Below are positions 28,879 to 39,077 of a DNA stretch of 64,000 nucleotides, in pieces (position 1 is the stretch's first letter; each line of letters begins with the position of its first letter). Source of the DNA: Methanothermus fervidus DSM 2088 (GTDB lineage Archaea; Methanobacteriota; Methanobacteria; DSM-2088; Methanothermaceae); contig CP002278.1 in assembly GCA_000166095.1 (NCBI GenBank), forward strand, positions 776,001 to 840,000, written 5' to 3'. A program made the translations under genes and the position numbers. The notes under the pieces are model-generated. The model was not told the origin of the DNA. It did not search any database and saw nothing but the letters and a program-made list of their open reading frames with translations.

Positions 28879-29680
28879 AAACTTTCATATTATTTTTTCT
28901 GTAATCATTTAAAGATCTTCTTTTCATTTTTCCATCAGGAAAAACTGTTATCCATGTCTTTATTTTCTTTTTAGGAAGAGTTTCACGCCTACAGCTTTTA
29001 CTTAAAAATACATTTTTAAGATATTTTTTAGCTATTTTATATGCATTGAGCATTTCAGAATAAGTAGGTTCTCTTGAAAAATTTTTAATGGGCCTGTATG
29101 GATTTATTCTGTACTCTATTTCTGGATTTAATTTTGATAGAAATCTTGCTATATTCTTAATTTCTTTTTCTTCAACCCATCCAGGAATATATATTGTCTT
29201 AATTATTAAGTTAATATCTTTTTTACAAATGTTTTTCAAATTTCTCAAAATCCTTTTGTTTGAAAATCCAGTATATTTTTTATGTATTTTTTCGTCAAAT
29301 GCCTTTAAATCAAGCATTATTCCATCTAAACCTGCCTTTATTAATTCATCAACATACTTATCATCTAGTAAATAACCATTGGATTCTATGATTATTTGGG
29401 AAGATCTCAAAGATGAAATAAGTTTTTTTAAATATTTTTTATTTAAGGTAGGCTCCCCACCAGTTATTATAATTTCTTTAGGTAAATCACCATAGTAACT
29501 TCTTGATGAATCCTCAACTAATTTTACGAGTTCTTTAACTGTCATTGGTTTACCAACAATGTCCTTTGCAATGCTAAAACAACCTAAACAATTAAAATTA
29601 CAACCTGACAATGTTATCCAAACTCTTGGTGAAATTTCAGATAAAGTTATAAAAGGAACATGTCTTTTTCCTTTAAACAA
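28856..29680 (-). CDS. Radical SAM protein (activase-like)
   Basis: Radical SAM protein of 274 aa with cluster motif CNFNCLGC and IIITGGEPTLN (SAM contact), followed by IIIESNGYLL and GLDGIMLDLKAF, the pattern of pyruvate-formate-lyase-activase-like enzymes. The target is unknown. It starts at TTG 29680 just after GGTGTAGGC. A TATA-like AT-rich stretch lies upstream in the region shared with the divergent cobN gene. The 3' end overlaps modB by 23 bases on the other strand. Confidence 0.78.
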   Translation of the reverse strand: MFKGKRHVPFITLSEISPRVWITLSGCNFNCLGCFSIAKDIVGKPMTVKELVKLVEDSSRSYYGDLPKEIIITGGEPTLNKKYLKKLISSLRSSQIIIESNGYLLDDKYVDELIKAGLDGIMLDLKAFDEKIHKKYTGFSNKRILRNLKNICKKDINLIIKTIYIPGWVEEKEIKNIARFLSKLNPEIEYRINPYRPIKNFSREPTYSEMLNAYKIAKKYLKNVFLSKSCRRETLPKKKIKTWITVFPDGKMKRRSLNDYRKNNMKVFNKQEHS

Positions 29681-29740
29681 TGCCTACACCATTTTATTAT
29701 ATTTTTTATTTGGATTTTTTATTTTCTTTGTTGTTAAGAA

Positions 29741-29756
29741 AATATTTATATATTAT
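29741..29756 (+). promoter_or_regulatory. Candidate TATA box for the first cobN gene
   Basis: AATATTTATATATTAT, preceded by GTTAAGAA, lies about 65-75 bases before the start codon. A transcript start about 25 bases downstream gives a leader near 45 bases with a GGGAAGAGAG ribosome binding site. The reverse strand of the same AT-rich block may serve the divergent radical SAM gene. Confidence 0.4.
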
Positions 29757-29819
29757 AAAGTATATTTTAAAATGAAAAATATTTGAAAATTATTAAAAAT
29801 AAATTGAAAGGGAAGAGAG

Positions 29820-32800
29820 ATGTTATCAAAAATAATAAAATCATGGGGGCTCATGATATTTGTTGTATTGTTTTGCTTATTTATCATCGAAACATCGTTT
29901 GCAATGCCTGTAAAATTGGATAACACAACAAAGCCAAAAATAATCATAATAAGCTCAAGCCCCAATGAAGTTGCAATTATAAATAAAGTGGCAAATGATA
30001 GTAATGTTAAGAATATTGTAAATGTAACTGCAAAACTTGGCACTACTTATGCTAATTTATCATTTGATTTGGATGGTGATTTAATAATTTTTGGAACACG
30101 AAGTGGTTTATCAGCGCCAGTATGGGAAACACTCAAACCAAAATTAGAAAAAGCAAAAAAAGAAGGCTCAACTATCATGATATGTGTTGAACCATCTACA
30201 AGAAACAACTATGCCCCAATTTTGGGTTTTCAAACAGTGAGTACGTCTGACCCTCGTTTCAATAAAACACTTGCATACTTAGAATATACTTGTGAGAAAA
30301 ATATAAAAAATTTGATCCTTTATTTAGCAGCTTCATTTTTTAACTGTACTGTGTCCTTTGAGCCACCAGAACAACGTCCGTTGTGGGGGATATATCATCC
30401 AGATGCACCTAAAGTATTTAGTAATCTAACAGAATATTTGGAGTGGTATATCAAAACTGGTAAATATCATTCAGATTCTCCAACAGTTGGGATAATAACC
30501 ACAGAGTATAGTGATATGGCACGAGATCGTCCACTTTTAGACAAACTTGTAAAAACCTTTGAATTAAAAAATTGCAATGTAATAGTTTCTACTTATACAT
30601 ATAGAGATCCAAATTCACTTAATTATCTTATGATAAACGGTACGCCAGCTATTGATGCTGCCATAGTAATTTCGAGGGGATCTACACTTAATTCGCAAAA
30701 TTGGACGAAAGGAATTGAAGATCTTCAAAAACTTAATGTTACAGTTCTCAATGGTATTAGGATATTCTCAACCAACGTAACTCTTGACACTTGGGAAAAT
30801 AGCATAGAAGGCGTGCCATCGGCAGAACTTTATCAGCTGGCATTTGCAGAAATGGATGGAATAATTGAACCAATAGTTATAAGTGTTAAAGCTCTTGACC
30901 CTGAAACTGGCGTTATATACAATAAACCTATTGATCATCAAGTAGAATGGCTAGTAAATAGGACTATTTCATGGATGAAACTCAAAAGACTTAACAACTG
31001 GAACAAAAAAATAGTGATAACATACTATAGTGAAGATGGTGGTAAAGCCAATATAGGAGCAGACATCGACTATTATCTTAATGCTCCAGAAAGTATAGCA
31101 ACTATACTTAAAGCTTTGAAAGAAAGAGGTTATAATTTAGGTAATAAAACATTGCCCTCAGGATCAGAGCTTGCAAAACTCATGGCAGAAATAGGAAGTA
31201 ATATAGGAACATGGGCACCTGGAGAACTCCAAAAAAGAATAAAATTAGGTCAAGTAATACTTATACCTGAAGATGAATATCTTAAATGGTTTAATGAATT
31301 ACCTCCTGAAAAACAAAAAGAAGTTATAGATGTTTGGGGTCCACCACCAGGAAAAATAATGGTATACACAAATGGTACTAAGAAATATATTGTTATACCT
31401 AAATTAGAGTTTGGAAATGTTCTTCTCCTACCTGAACCTGTATGGGGATGGTTACAGAACAAAACTACACTTTACAATGTGGGAAAACTTCCTCCAACTC
31501 ATAACCTACTTGCATTTTATTGGTGGATTAAAAAAGTTTTTGGTGCAAATGCAATCCTATCAATATTTAGTTTAGTTGAACTGATGCCTGGAAAGCAGAA
31601 TGGACTTTCAAGTAAAGATTGGGGAGCTATAATGCTCCAAGATATGCCCATAATCCATGTATTACCTACAGATGCTCCCGCAATTTTTGATAAACGAAGA
31701 GCTAACATGCTTATTATAAATTTCATGCCGCCGGTTCTTTGTTCTTCAGAACTTTATGGAAATTTTTCGGAATTATATGAAAATATTAAACTTTATAAAG
31801 AATGTGCTGATGATATGCTAAAAAATGCTTATAAAAATAAAATTATTTACTTAGCTAAAAAAATTGGTTTTAATTACAAAAATGATAATTTTGATGAATT
31901 TGTTGCAAATATTACAGCATATCTTGAAGATATCAAAAATAGTTACATACCTAAGGGGTCCCACATATTAGGGAAAGCACCAGAAGGTGATGAACTTTTA
32001 CAGTTACTTATTGCTATGCTTCCAGAAATTCGAGACCAGAATACTACATTAATAAAACTTTTACTAAAAGAGTGTATAATTAATAATTTAACACCTGAAG
32101 AAGCTCAAATGAAAATAATTGGAAAATTGAATGTTAATTTAACAAATTTACTTCAACTTGCACTTGATTATGCTCAAAGAATCCGCAATGTTAGTAATGA
32201 AATAACTGCTATACTTGCTGCACTCGAGGGAAGATACATAATCCCTGGTCCAAGAGGCGATCCTATACGCAATCCTGAAGTTCTCCCAACCGGTAGAAAT
32301 TCTTATCCATTTGATCCAAGAACCATACCCACAAAAGTTGCATGGGAAACAGCGGTTAAACTTGTGGATACATTCCTTAAGAAATATGTTAATGAACACG
32401 GAACATATCCTACTAAAGTTGCATATGTACTTTGGGCTTGCGAAACAATGAGACATCAAGGAATTATGGAAGCAGAGATACTTTATTTAATGGGTGTTAA
32501 ACCTATATGGGATTCCAGAGGTAGAATTAAAGGCATTGAACTTATAGAAAATCTTACAAGGCCACGCATAGACGTTTGTATTATTACATCAGGACTTTAT
32601 AGAGACTTACATAGAGACATGATAAACCTTCTTGATAAGGCTGTTAAAATTGCCGCAAATGCTAATGATACTATTAACTACATTAAACTTAATTCTGAAA
32701 AAATATATACGAAATTAAGAAGTGAAGGTTACAATGAATCTTATGCAAGGGAATTATCGCTCATTAGAATATTTTCTGAAGAACCTGGTGCATATTCACC

Positions 32801-33989
32801 TGGACTTCAAGAAATTATACCGGCTGCCAATATGTGGAATGAGCGAGAAGAGTTAGCTAACTTTTATATCGAAAGACTTTCATCATCTTATGGTGAAAAT
32901 GTGACAGGATTAAAAAATTCATTAGTTTTTAGAGAAAATCTTCGGGATGTAACAGTGGCTATGTTTAGTAGATCTTCAAATGTTTACGGTGTTCTTGATC
33001 ATCCTATGGTTGCAGCATATTTTGGAGGTCTCAGTCTTGCAATTGAAAAGGTTCGGGGAACAAAACCTGAAATGTACATAAATAATCTTAGGGTTGAAAA
33101 AAATGCAAAAATTGAAACACTAGAGCAATTCATTAAAAGAGATCTTATATCAAGATACTTCAATCCTAAATGGCTTATAGGCATGATAAGTAGTGGATAT
33201 GATGGTGCAAGATATATGGATTCATTTGTAGAAAACCTTTGGATATGGCAAGTTACAAATCCAGAATTCGTGTCAAAATCTACTTGGGACACAGTAGTAG
33301 ATGTTTACGTCAAAGACATCTACAACCTAGGCCTTAAACAATTCTTCAACACCCATAACCCCTGGGCAAGACAATCATTAATAGCTACGGCATTAGTGGC
33401 AGCATACAAAGGATTCTGGAAAGCAGATAGAGAAACTTTAACTTTCCTAGCAAGAGAATACATTGAAAGTGTCAATAAGTATGGAGTTACATGCTGCCAT
33501 CACACATGTGGCTATATCGACCTAAACAACTTCATAGTTAGAATATCAAATATGCCACTTCCATCATTACAAAAATTTGCAGCTGCATTTGCAGAAGCTA
33601 CTGGAGTTAAGTTATCAATCCCTGGAATTCCAACTACACCACAACCTTCAATTCCAGGAGCACCATCACAACTAGGAGCTCCAACTGCATTAGGAAGAGT
33701 AGGAATTGGAACTGCAGCAACAAGGGGAGTTTCACCAGGAATTTCAGGTCCTTCAGGTAGAGTTGGTGGTGAAGTTGGTGCAAGAGGAGCAGCTCAAGCT
33801 GCTGGAGCAGCAGGTAAAGCAGGAATTACAGGTGCTGCAGCAGGTAAAGGAGCAGGAAAAGCATATGAGATTACACCAGTGTCTAAAGGAATTGGAAAGC
33901 CAGGAATTCCATTCGCAGGAATAATCGGAGTTATAATATTGATTGCATTAATAGCAGCAGGATATCTATTGAGGAGGCCTGAGCGATAG
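29820..33989 (+). CDS. Membrane-anchored, exported CobN/magnesium-chelatase H-like protein
   Basis: Large CobN-family protein (1389 aa). An N-terminal signal peptide (MIFVVLFCLFIIETSFA) is followed by the long multi-domain CobN body, with EDGGKANIGAD, WAPGELQKR, NLLAFYWWIKKVFGANAILS and the late TCCHHTCGYIDLN histidine/cysteine motif. A Pro/Gly/Ala/Ser-rich linker (~1270-1355) then leads to one transmembrane helix and a RRPER tail. It should therefore sit outside the cell, tethered to the membrane, unlike cytoplasmic cobaltochelatase CobN. No CobS/CobT or ChlI/ChlD AAA+ partner is visible. From 33301 on, its DNA is nearly identical to the second CobN. The substrate is unknown. Confidence 0.85.
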   Translation: MLSKIIKSWGLMIFVVLFCLFIIETSFAMPVKLDNTTKPKIIIISSSPNEVAIINKVANDSNVKNIVNVTAKLGTTYANLSFDLDGDLIIFGTRSGLSAPVWETLKPKLEKAKKEGSTIMICVEPSTRNNYAPILGFQTVSTSDPRFNKTLAYLEYTCEKNIKNLILYLAASFFNCTVSFEPPEQRPLWGIYHPDAPKVFSNLTEYLEWYIKTGKYHSDSPTVGIITTEYSDMARDRPLLDKLVKTFELKNCNVIVSTYTYRDPNSLNYLMINGTPAIDAAIVISRGSTLNSQNWTKGIEDLQKLNVTVLNGIRIFSTNVTLDTWENSIEGVPSAELYQLAFAEMDGIIEPIVISVKALDPETGVIYNKPIDHQVEWLVNRTISWMKLKRLNNWNKKIVITYYSEDGGKANIGADIDYYLNAPESIATILKALKERGYNLGNKTLPSGSELAKLMAEIGSNIGTWAPGELQKRIKLGQVILIPEDEYLKWFNELPPEKQKEVIDVWGPPPGKIMVYTNGTKKYIVIPKLEFGNVLLLPEPVWGWLQNKTTLYNVGKLPPTHNLLAFYWWIKKVFGANAILSIFSLVELMPGKQNGLSSKDWGAIMLQDMPIIHVLPTDAPAIFDKRRANMLIINFMPPVLCSSELYGNFSELYENIKLYKECADDMLKNAYKNKIIYLAKKIGFNYKNDNFDEFVANITAYLEDIKNSYIPKGSHILGKAPEGDELLQLLIAMLPEIRDQNTTLIKLLLKECIINNLTPEEAQMKIIGKLNVNLTNLLQLALDYAQRIRNVSNEITAILAALEGRYIIPGPRGDPIRNPEVLPTGRNSYPFDPRTIPTKVAWETAVKLVDTFLKKYVNEHGTYPTKVAYVLWACETMRHQGIMEAEILYLMGVKPIWDSRGRIKGIELIENLTRPRIDVCIITSGLYRDLHRDMINLLDKAVKIAANANDTINYIKLNSEKIYTKLRSEGYNESYARELSLIRIFSEEPGAYSPGLQEIIPAANMWNEREELANFYIERLSSSYGENVTGLKNSLVFRENLRDVTVAMFSRSSNVYGVLDHPMVAAYFGGLSLAIEKVRGTKPEMYINNLRVEKNAKIETLEQFIKRDLISRYFNPKWLIGMISSGYDGARYMDSFVENLWIWQVTNPEFVSKSTWDTVVDVYVKDIYNLGLKQFFNTHNPWARQSLIATALVAAYKGFWKADRETLTFLAREYIESVNKYGVTCCHHTCGYIDLNNFIVRISNMPLPSLQKFAAAFAEATGVKLSIPGIPTTPQPSIPGAPSQLGAPTALGRVGIGTAATRGVSPGISGPSGRVGGEVGARGAAQAAGAAGKAGITGAAAGKGAGKAYEITPVSKGIGKPGIPFAGIIGVIILIALIAAGYLLRRPER
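33301..33989 (+). repeat. Shared 3' module of the cobN paralogues, copy 1
   Basis: From 33301 to the stop codon the DNA matches 48858-49567. The first ~334 bases are identical as far as I can follow. After that come a 12-base indel, two substitutions and short indels in the linker, then identity through the stop. Upstream of 33301 the paralogues are clearly diverged. The module covers the TCCHHTC motif, linker and membrane anchor. Confidence 0.9.
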
Positions 33990-35039
33990 TCACATAAATT
34001 TAGATCTTGCATCCCATATTTTTTTTAAACTTTTAAAACCACTTTTTTCTTTTTTTTCAAATGAGAAATTTTCTATTATTTTTACAACATTATTCACAGA
34101 TTTTTTAGAACCTTCAATTAAACTTTTAGCTTTGGGTTTTTTAAGATTTGGTAGATATTTAGGTATATCTTGAATTTTAACAATAGGTATGCCGACTTCT
34201 TTAGCTAAATCAACACTTGCATGTTTATAGTGAAATCCAGCGACCTTTATTGATGGAATCTCTAAAACAGCGACTTCAATAGTTACACCCATACCAGCAC
34301 AATAAATAACAGCGTTAGCATTTTTAATATAACTTAGAAGATCTACAAAACCTTCTAAAACTTTAACCTTTGAAGAAGTAATAAGACTTTTTATATAACT
34401 AGTTTTAAATCTAAAAGGAACAATTAAAACTTTTTCATCTAGGGATTCAATTGTTTTTATCAACTTTGGAACATCATGATATTTAATGTCTCCTCCAAGT
34501 ACCAACAAGATAAAATCATCTTCTTCACATGTTTTTATTTCAGATTCAAGAACATATAGGGCGTGTGGATACCCACCAATGTTTCTTACATTTTTTAATA
34601 AATATTCTCTCTCTAAATATTCTTTATAATCTTTTGATGGAGCTGTAATAATATCTGCAAATGCTATCATTTCAATTGGGTTGTAAATATCCTGCTCAAT
34701 ATGTAATACAGGAATATGGAGTATGTTAGCTGAGATAATTCCTTTCCTTACATCCCCAGCATTTCCACATGTTAGCAATAAATCAGGTTTAATTTTTCTT
34801 AAAACTTTGGTAGTTCTAATTATGTCCTTAAATATTAAATAACAAGATTTTAACTTATTTTTTTTATAAGTTATTTTTCTACCTTTTCCAATATAATATA
34901 ATGAAGAACAATATGGTTCCAATATATTTTTAACTTCTTTTCCATGCATTAATCCAATTATCTCATGCTCTTCTAGTCTTTTGATTATTGGAATAAAGGT
35001 TTTTGCTGGTGCTAACTCTGCTATAATACAAATTTTCAT
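33990..35039 (-). CDS. Putative GT-B-fold glycosyltransferase (MurG-like)
   Basis: Soluble protein of 349 aa with two Rossmann-like halves. The first half has KPDLLLTCGNAGDVRKGI and VLHIEQD. The second has LLVLGGD, KVLEGFVDLLSYIKNANAVI and AGMGVTIEVAVLEIPSIKV, the arrangement of MurG/UDP-GlcNAc 2-epimerase-like GT-B enzymes. It probably acts on a lipid- or protein-linked cell-surface sugar. Its start overlaps the upstream membrane polymerase-like gene by four bases. Its stop codon directly abuts the stop of the convergent cobN gene with no spacer. Confidence 0.65.
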   Translation of the reverse strand: MKICIIAELAPAKTFIPIIKRLEEHEIIGLMHGKEVKNILEPYCSSLYYIGKGRKITYKKNKLKSCYLIFKDIIRTTKVLRKIKPDLLLTCGNAGDVRKGIISANILHIPVLHIEQDIYNPIEMIAFADIITAPSKDYKEYLEREYLLKNVRNIGGYPHALYVLESEIKTCEEDDFILLVLGGDIKYHDVPKLIKTIESLDEKVLIVPFRFKTSYIKSLITSSKVKVLEGFVDLLSYIKNANAVIYCAGMGVTIEVAVLEIPSIKVAGFHYKHASVDLAKEVGIPIVKIQDIPKYLPNLKKPKAKSLIEGSKKSVNNVVKIIENFSFEKKEKSGFKSLKKIWDARSKFM

Positions 35040-36097
35040 TTTTTACACCTTTTTAAACATTTAAGTGCAAAAACAATTCCAAAGAAATACAATATCCAAA
35101 CAACTAAATCTGTAGGTCCAGTTTCAATCCATGTAAGTGCATGCGACATCATTATTGAATAAAATGCGGTGATCAATCCTTTTTCCTTCAATTGTAAATT
35201 ATGTAAAAATTTAAGTATGAAACCTAAAAGGAACATTTGAATCAACATTCCTCCAATACCAAAATCTAAAAGTGGAGGGCCAATTATTGTGGATGTAGTG
35301 GAATGATGATATCCAAGAACTTTTAAACCTACAATTGCTCTTGGATCAACTGACGTGAAAAATCCTACCAATGTGTAATAAAACAGTAAGCCATGAGTTA
35401 TCCCCTGAAGTTTCGTTGCCTTTTCCACAACTAAAAGTGTGTAACCTGCCCTATACAACAATAATTGTATTGGATTTAAAGTCCAATGTTGCCATTCTAT
35501 AAATTTGACAACTACGTATCCTAAAATTGAAATTATGAAGAATATAATTAGTATGCCTACTAACGAATATTCTACTGGTATTTTCTTTGTATAGTATAGT
35601 GTCATTAAGACGCTCAAAATTATAACAACTACAGGGGTTCTATAACCTGTCAATGAAAATAGAACCACACCCAGAATTAAAAATATAAAGTATTTTTTAT
35701 TGTAAAATTTGGCAAACAAAATATTTATGCTTGGTAAAAACAGCAAATATGAGAAAAACCAAAAAAGATTGACAGCCTTAGATTTTAAGTGACCACTAAA
35801 AAGAGGTATTCCCCCTAAATAATAAAAATTAAAAATCTGTAACACGAATGCTGTATAAATAAAATATTTTAAAAGATTTTTGTTTATTTGTAACTTACAT
35901 TTACAACCATCTCTCACAAATTTTACAGGATAAAAACCTAAGAGATAAAAAGCCATTGCAAATAAAAAATAAATATACACATACACAGATGGCAATTTAA
36001 GGCCCTTAATACCCATAAAACATCCCAATGTTGCTAGAAAAAGATAGAAAAGTAAAGCAAAAATAAAAATAAGAGGATGAAATATATCTTTGCTCAC
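35036..36097 (-). CDS. Polytopic membrane protein, Wzy-like oligosaccharide repeat-unit polymerase
   Basis: Protein of 353 aa with about 10-12 transmembrane helices and few charged loops. The central VVLFSLTGYRTPVVVIIL, with its arginine in a hydrophobic context, and the long outer loop resemble archaeal O-antigen/oligosaccharide repeat-unit polymerases. Coupling by a four-base overlap with a GT-B glycosyltransferase supports a role in surface polysaccharide assembly. It might alternatively be a generic membrane protein of this cluster. Confidence 0.55.
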   Translation of the reverse strand: MSKDIFHPLIFIFALLFYLFLATLGCFMGIKGLKLPSVYVYIYFLFAMAFYLLGFYPVKFVRDGCKCKLQINKNLLKYFIYTAFVLQIFNFYYLGGIPLFSGHLKSKAVNLFWFFSYLLFLPSINILFAKFYNKKYFIFLILGVVLFSLTGYRTPVVVIILSVLMTLYYTKKIPVEYSLVGILIIFFIISILGYVVVKFIEWQHWTLNPIQLLLYRAGYTLLVVEKATKLQGITHGLLFYYTLVGFFTSVDPRAIVGLKVLGYHHSTTSTIIGPPLLDFGIGGMLIQMFLLGFILKFLHNLQLKEKGLITAFYSIMMSHALTWIETGPTDLVVWILYFFGIVFALKCLKRCKK

Positions 36098-36111
36098 TAA
36101 ATCACCAAAAA

Positions 36112-37692
36112 TTAATTATTTAAAATCATGAAAACTGCATCCTCAACGTTTTTCAACGATTTAACTTCTTCTAAAACATCTTCAGGTACCTTTTGATCTA
36201 CTTTGAGTACCATTACAGCTTCTCCACCAGGTTTTTCTCTTCCTACTTGCATTATTGCAATATTTATATCATGTTCTCCAAGCTTTGTTCCAATTGCACC
36301 AATAGTTCCTGGCAAATCGCGATACTTAACAATCATCATGTTCCCTTTAGGTTCAACATCTACTTTATAACCGTTTATATTGATAATTTTTGGCTTATTG
36401 GTGTAAGTTCCTTCAATACTAAACTTTTCACTTTTTGTTTCTACATCTATCTGTATTACAGACTTATAATTATCTGCTTTTGGTCTTCTACTCTCCGTTA
36501 CAACTATACCTCTCTTTTCCGCAATTGTATGTGCATTGACAATATTTACAGGTTCTGTTAAGATGGGATTTAAAATATTCTGCAATAAAGTCCTTGTTAA
36601 AACATCAAGACTTTTGAATTCTGAAATCTCACCAGCATAAACAACATTTAGACTTTTTATTTTGTCTGGTGCAAGTTGTGTAATCATCAAACCCATTTTT
36701 TCACACAATTCTATATAAGGTTTCAAAAGTTTAAAAGATTCTCTGTCTAGAGAAGGCATATTAATAACATTTTGTGGTGGCTTACCATCAAATATTCTTT
36801 TTATTTCATTTGCAACTATTATGGCTGCATCTCTTTGTGCCTCGACTGTAGATGCACCTATATGTGGTGTCAAAACAACATTGTCAAATTCAAGTAATGG
36901 ACTATCTGAAGGTGGTTCTTCTTCAAACACATCTAAAGCTGCACCAGCAATTTCATTGTTTTCTAATGCTTCAATTAATGCTTCTTCGTCAATTATTCCT
37001 CCTCTAGCACAATTTATAATATATGCAGAATTTTTCATCATCTTTAATTCTCTTCTGGATATAAGGTGTTTAGTTTCCTTTGTTAGAGGAACATGTATAG
37101 TTACAATGTCCGATTTTTTTAACAATTCATCTAATTCAACTAGTGTTGCTCCTACACTTTCTGCACTTTCTTCATCAATATAAGGATCATATGCAAGTAT
37201 CTTCATTCCAAATGCTCTTGCTCTCAATGATACTTGAGATCCTATCCTACCTAACCCTATGATCCCAAGGACTTTATCCTTAAGTTCTATCCCCATAAAT
37301 TTACTTCTGTTCCATTCACCCCTCCTAACAGATTTATCAGCAAGGACGATTTTTCTTGCTAAAGTTAACATTAAACCCATCGTATGTTCAGCAACTGTTA
37401 TAGATGTTGATTCTGGTGCATTCACAACCATTATTCCTTTTTCTGTTGCAGCACCTACATCTATGTTATCAACTCCAACACCTGCTCTTGCTATGATCTC
37501 TAAATTTTTTCCAGCTTCTATAACCTCCCTTGTGACTTTTGTTCCACTTCTTACAACTAAGGCATTATATTTACCAATCTCATCAATTAATTCTTCTTGG
37601 CTCATATCTGTTTTTACAGTTACGTCTGCAATTTTTTCTAACTCTTTAATTCCTTTTTCATTAATGGGGTCTGTAACTAGTATTTTTTTCAT
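36112..37692 (-). CDS. serA: D-3-phosphoglycerate dehydrogenase
   Basis: First step of serine biosynthesis, 526 aa, long form. Substrate domain and NAD domain ([20 protein letters not shown]) include catalytic RGG, EEEPP and [12 protein letters not shown]. An intervening ASB-like domain and a C-terminal ACT domain ([20 protein letters not shown]) suggest feedback control by serine, as in the family. ATG 37692 follows GGTGG; GTG 37704 sits at the cfbB stop and overlaps the ribosome binding site. It is probably co-transcribed with cfbB. Confidence 0.96.
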   Translation of the reverse strand: MKKILVTDPINEKGIKELEKIADVTVKTDMSQEELIDEIGKYNALVVRSGTKVTREVIEAGKNLEIIARAGVGVDNIDVGAATEKGIMVVNAPESTSITVAEHTMGLMLTLARKIVLADKSVRRGEWNRSKFMGIELKDKVLGIIGLGRIGSQVSLRARAFGMKILAYDPYIDEESAESVGATLVELDELLKKSDIVTIHVPLTKETKHLISRRELKMMKNSAYIINCARGGIIDEEALIEALENNEIAGAALDVFEEEPPSDSPLLEFDNVVLTPHIGASTVEAQRDAAIIVANEIKRIFDGKPPQNVINMPSLDRESFKLLKPYIELCEKMGLMITQLAPDKIKSLNVVYAGEISEFKSLDVLTRTLLQNILNPILTEPVNIVNAHTIAEKRGIVVTESRRPKADNYKSVIQIDVETKSEKFSIEGTYTNKPKIININGYKVDVEPKGNMMIVKYRDLPGTIGAIGTKLGEHDINIAIMQVGREKPGGEAVMVLKVDQKVPEDVLEEVKSLKNVEDAVFMILNN

Positions 37693-37704
37693 GATTTCCA
37701 CCAC

Positions 37705-39054
37705 TTAGCCACATTCTAATGCTGCACGAGTAAAGTTAGCAGCAAATTTTGGATAAGATGCAACATGTATATGCATATAATTTGCAAGAGTGTTATTTGA
37801 TATTAATCCATCTTTCGAATTAACAATTCCTCTACCTCTCATGATTCTAAATGCAAATTTTGGATTGCCAGTTATCTTTATTTTAGAATAATGAAATTCA
37901 TGTCCTTTTATAATTTCTCCTTTCGAACTAATAATGTTGTTATTCTCAACTTTTGCTATAACATAACTTAATCCCTGAACGTTTTTAGTCATTTTTGCTA
38001 TATGTGGATAAATTCCACACATTTTAGCACTATCTAATGCCTTCATAAGGTACATAAGGCCTCCACATTCAGCATATATGGGTCTACCATCCATATGAAA
38101 TTTTTTAATTGATTTACGCATTGATATATTTCTTTCTAATTCTTTACTAAATATCTCTGGATATCCTCCCCCTATATATATGCCATCCACATCAGGAATC
38201 ATCTCATCTTCGCAAGGACTAAACTTTATTATTTTAGCATTGTTATCCTCTAAAGCCTCAATATTTTCTTGATAATAGAAAGTAAATGCCTTATCATATG
38301 CAAGACCTATCTTCACTCTTTTCTTATTTTCCTTAACCCATAGAGATTCTCTTGAAGATGGTATCTTACCAGCATCTTTCATTATTTCCTTTAGCATGTC
38401 AATATCAATGTTTTCTTCAACAACCTTAGCCCATCTATCGATGTATTCAATGATTTTTTTATTCTCCACCGCAGGTATTAAGCCCAAATGTCTCTGCTTC
38501 ACTGTTAATTCTTTTTTTCTTGGAATACCTCCAAGAACTTTCACGTCTGTAAGTGACTCTATAGCTTTTTTTGTTTTTAAATAATGTCTACGATTTTTAA
38601 TAAAATTTAATATTACACCCTCTATTTTTACTCTTGGATCTAATTTTTCAAAACCAAGAATTATAGCTGCAGCACTTTTCACCAAACTTCTTGTATTCAT
38701 TATTAACACAACAGGAGAATTAAGTGCCAATGCTATCGAAGATGTTGATCCAACGTCACTAATTGGACTTATACCTTCATAAAGACCTCTCACTCCCTCA
38801 ATTATACCGGCTTTTGCATTTGATATTTCTAAACCTCTACAAAATGCTTCCCTAATTTGATCATCTGACATAAAAAATGAGTCCAAATTTCTGGAAGGTA
38901 CTCCCGTGGCAAGATAGTGATAAGTTGGATCTATATAATCAGGGCCAACTTTGAAGGGTTGAACTTTCATTTCTTTTGATAGAGCCCTCATTATACCTGT
39001 AGATATGGTTGTTTTCCCTACAGCGCTTCCGGTTCCCGCCAATACTACTCGCAT
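37705..39054 (-). CDS. cfbB: Ni-sirohydrochlorin a,c-diamide synthase (CfbB/CbiA family)
   Basis: ATP- and glutamine-dependent amidation of tetrapyrrole acetate side chains. In methanogens this family makes the a,c-diamide for coenzyme F430, and it may also act in cobyrinate synthesis. The 449-aa protein has P-loop [27 protein letters not shown], and a class I amidotransferase domain with nucleophile in [10 protein letters not shown] and [15 protein letters not shown] precedes the ATG. F430 versus corrinoid substrate cannot be decided from sequence alone, but the organism requires F430. Confidence 0.88.
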   Translation of the reverse strand: MRVVLAGTGSAVGKTTISTGIMRALSKEMKVQPFKVGPDYIDPTYHYLATGVPSRNLDSFFMSDDQIREAFCRGLEISNAKAGIIEGVRGLYEGISPISDVGSTSSIALALNSPVVLIMNTRSLVKSAAAIILGFEKLDPRVKIEGVILNFIKNRRHYLKTKKAIESLTDVKVLGGIPRKKELTVKQRHLGLIPAVENKKIIEYIDRWAKVVEENIDIDMLKEIMKDAGKIPSSRESLWVKENKKRVKIGLAYDKAFTFYYQENIEALEDNNAKIIKFSPCEDEMIPDVDGIYIGGGYPEIFSKELERNISMRKSIKKFHMDGRPIYAECGGLMYLMKALDSAKMCGIYPHIAKMTKNVQGLSYVIAKVENNNIISSKGEIIKGHEFHYSKIKITGNPKFAFRIMRGRGIVNSKDGLISNNTLANYMHIHVASYPKFAANFTRAALECG

Positions 39055-39077
39055 TAAATGCCTCCTAATAATAAAAA

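Noticed and set aside
33706-33924. Gln/Glu-rich open frames inside the cobN linkers (also 49251-49502)
   Set aside because: They arise from reading the repetitive Gly/Ala linker DNA in another frame; both copies share them only because the DNA is duplicated.
29820-33989. Interpretation of the CobN proteins as chlorophyll magnesium chelatase subunits
   Set aside because: There are no other chlorophyll genes, no ChlI/ChlD partners, and both proteins are predicted to be exported; family resemblance alone is not enough.
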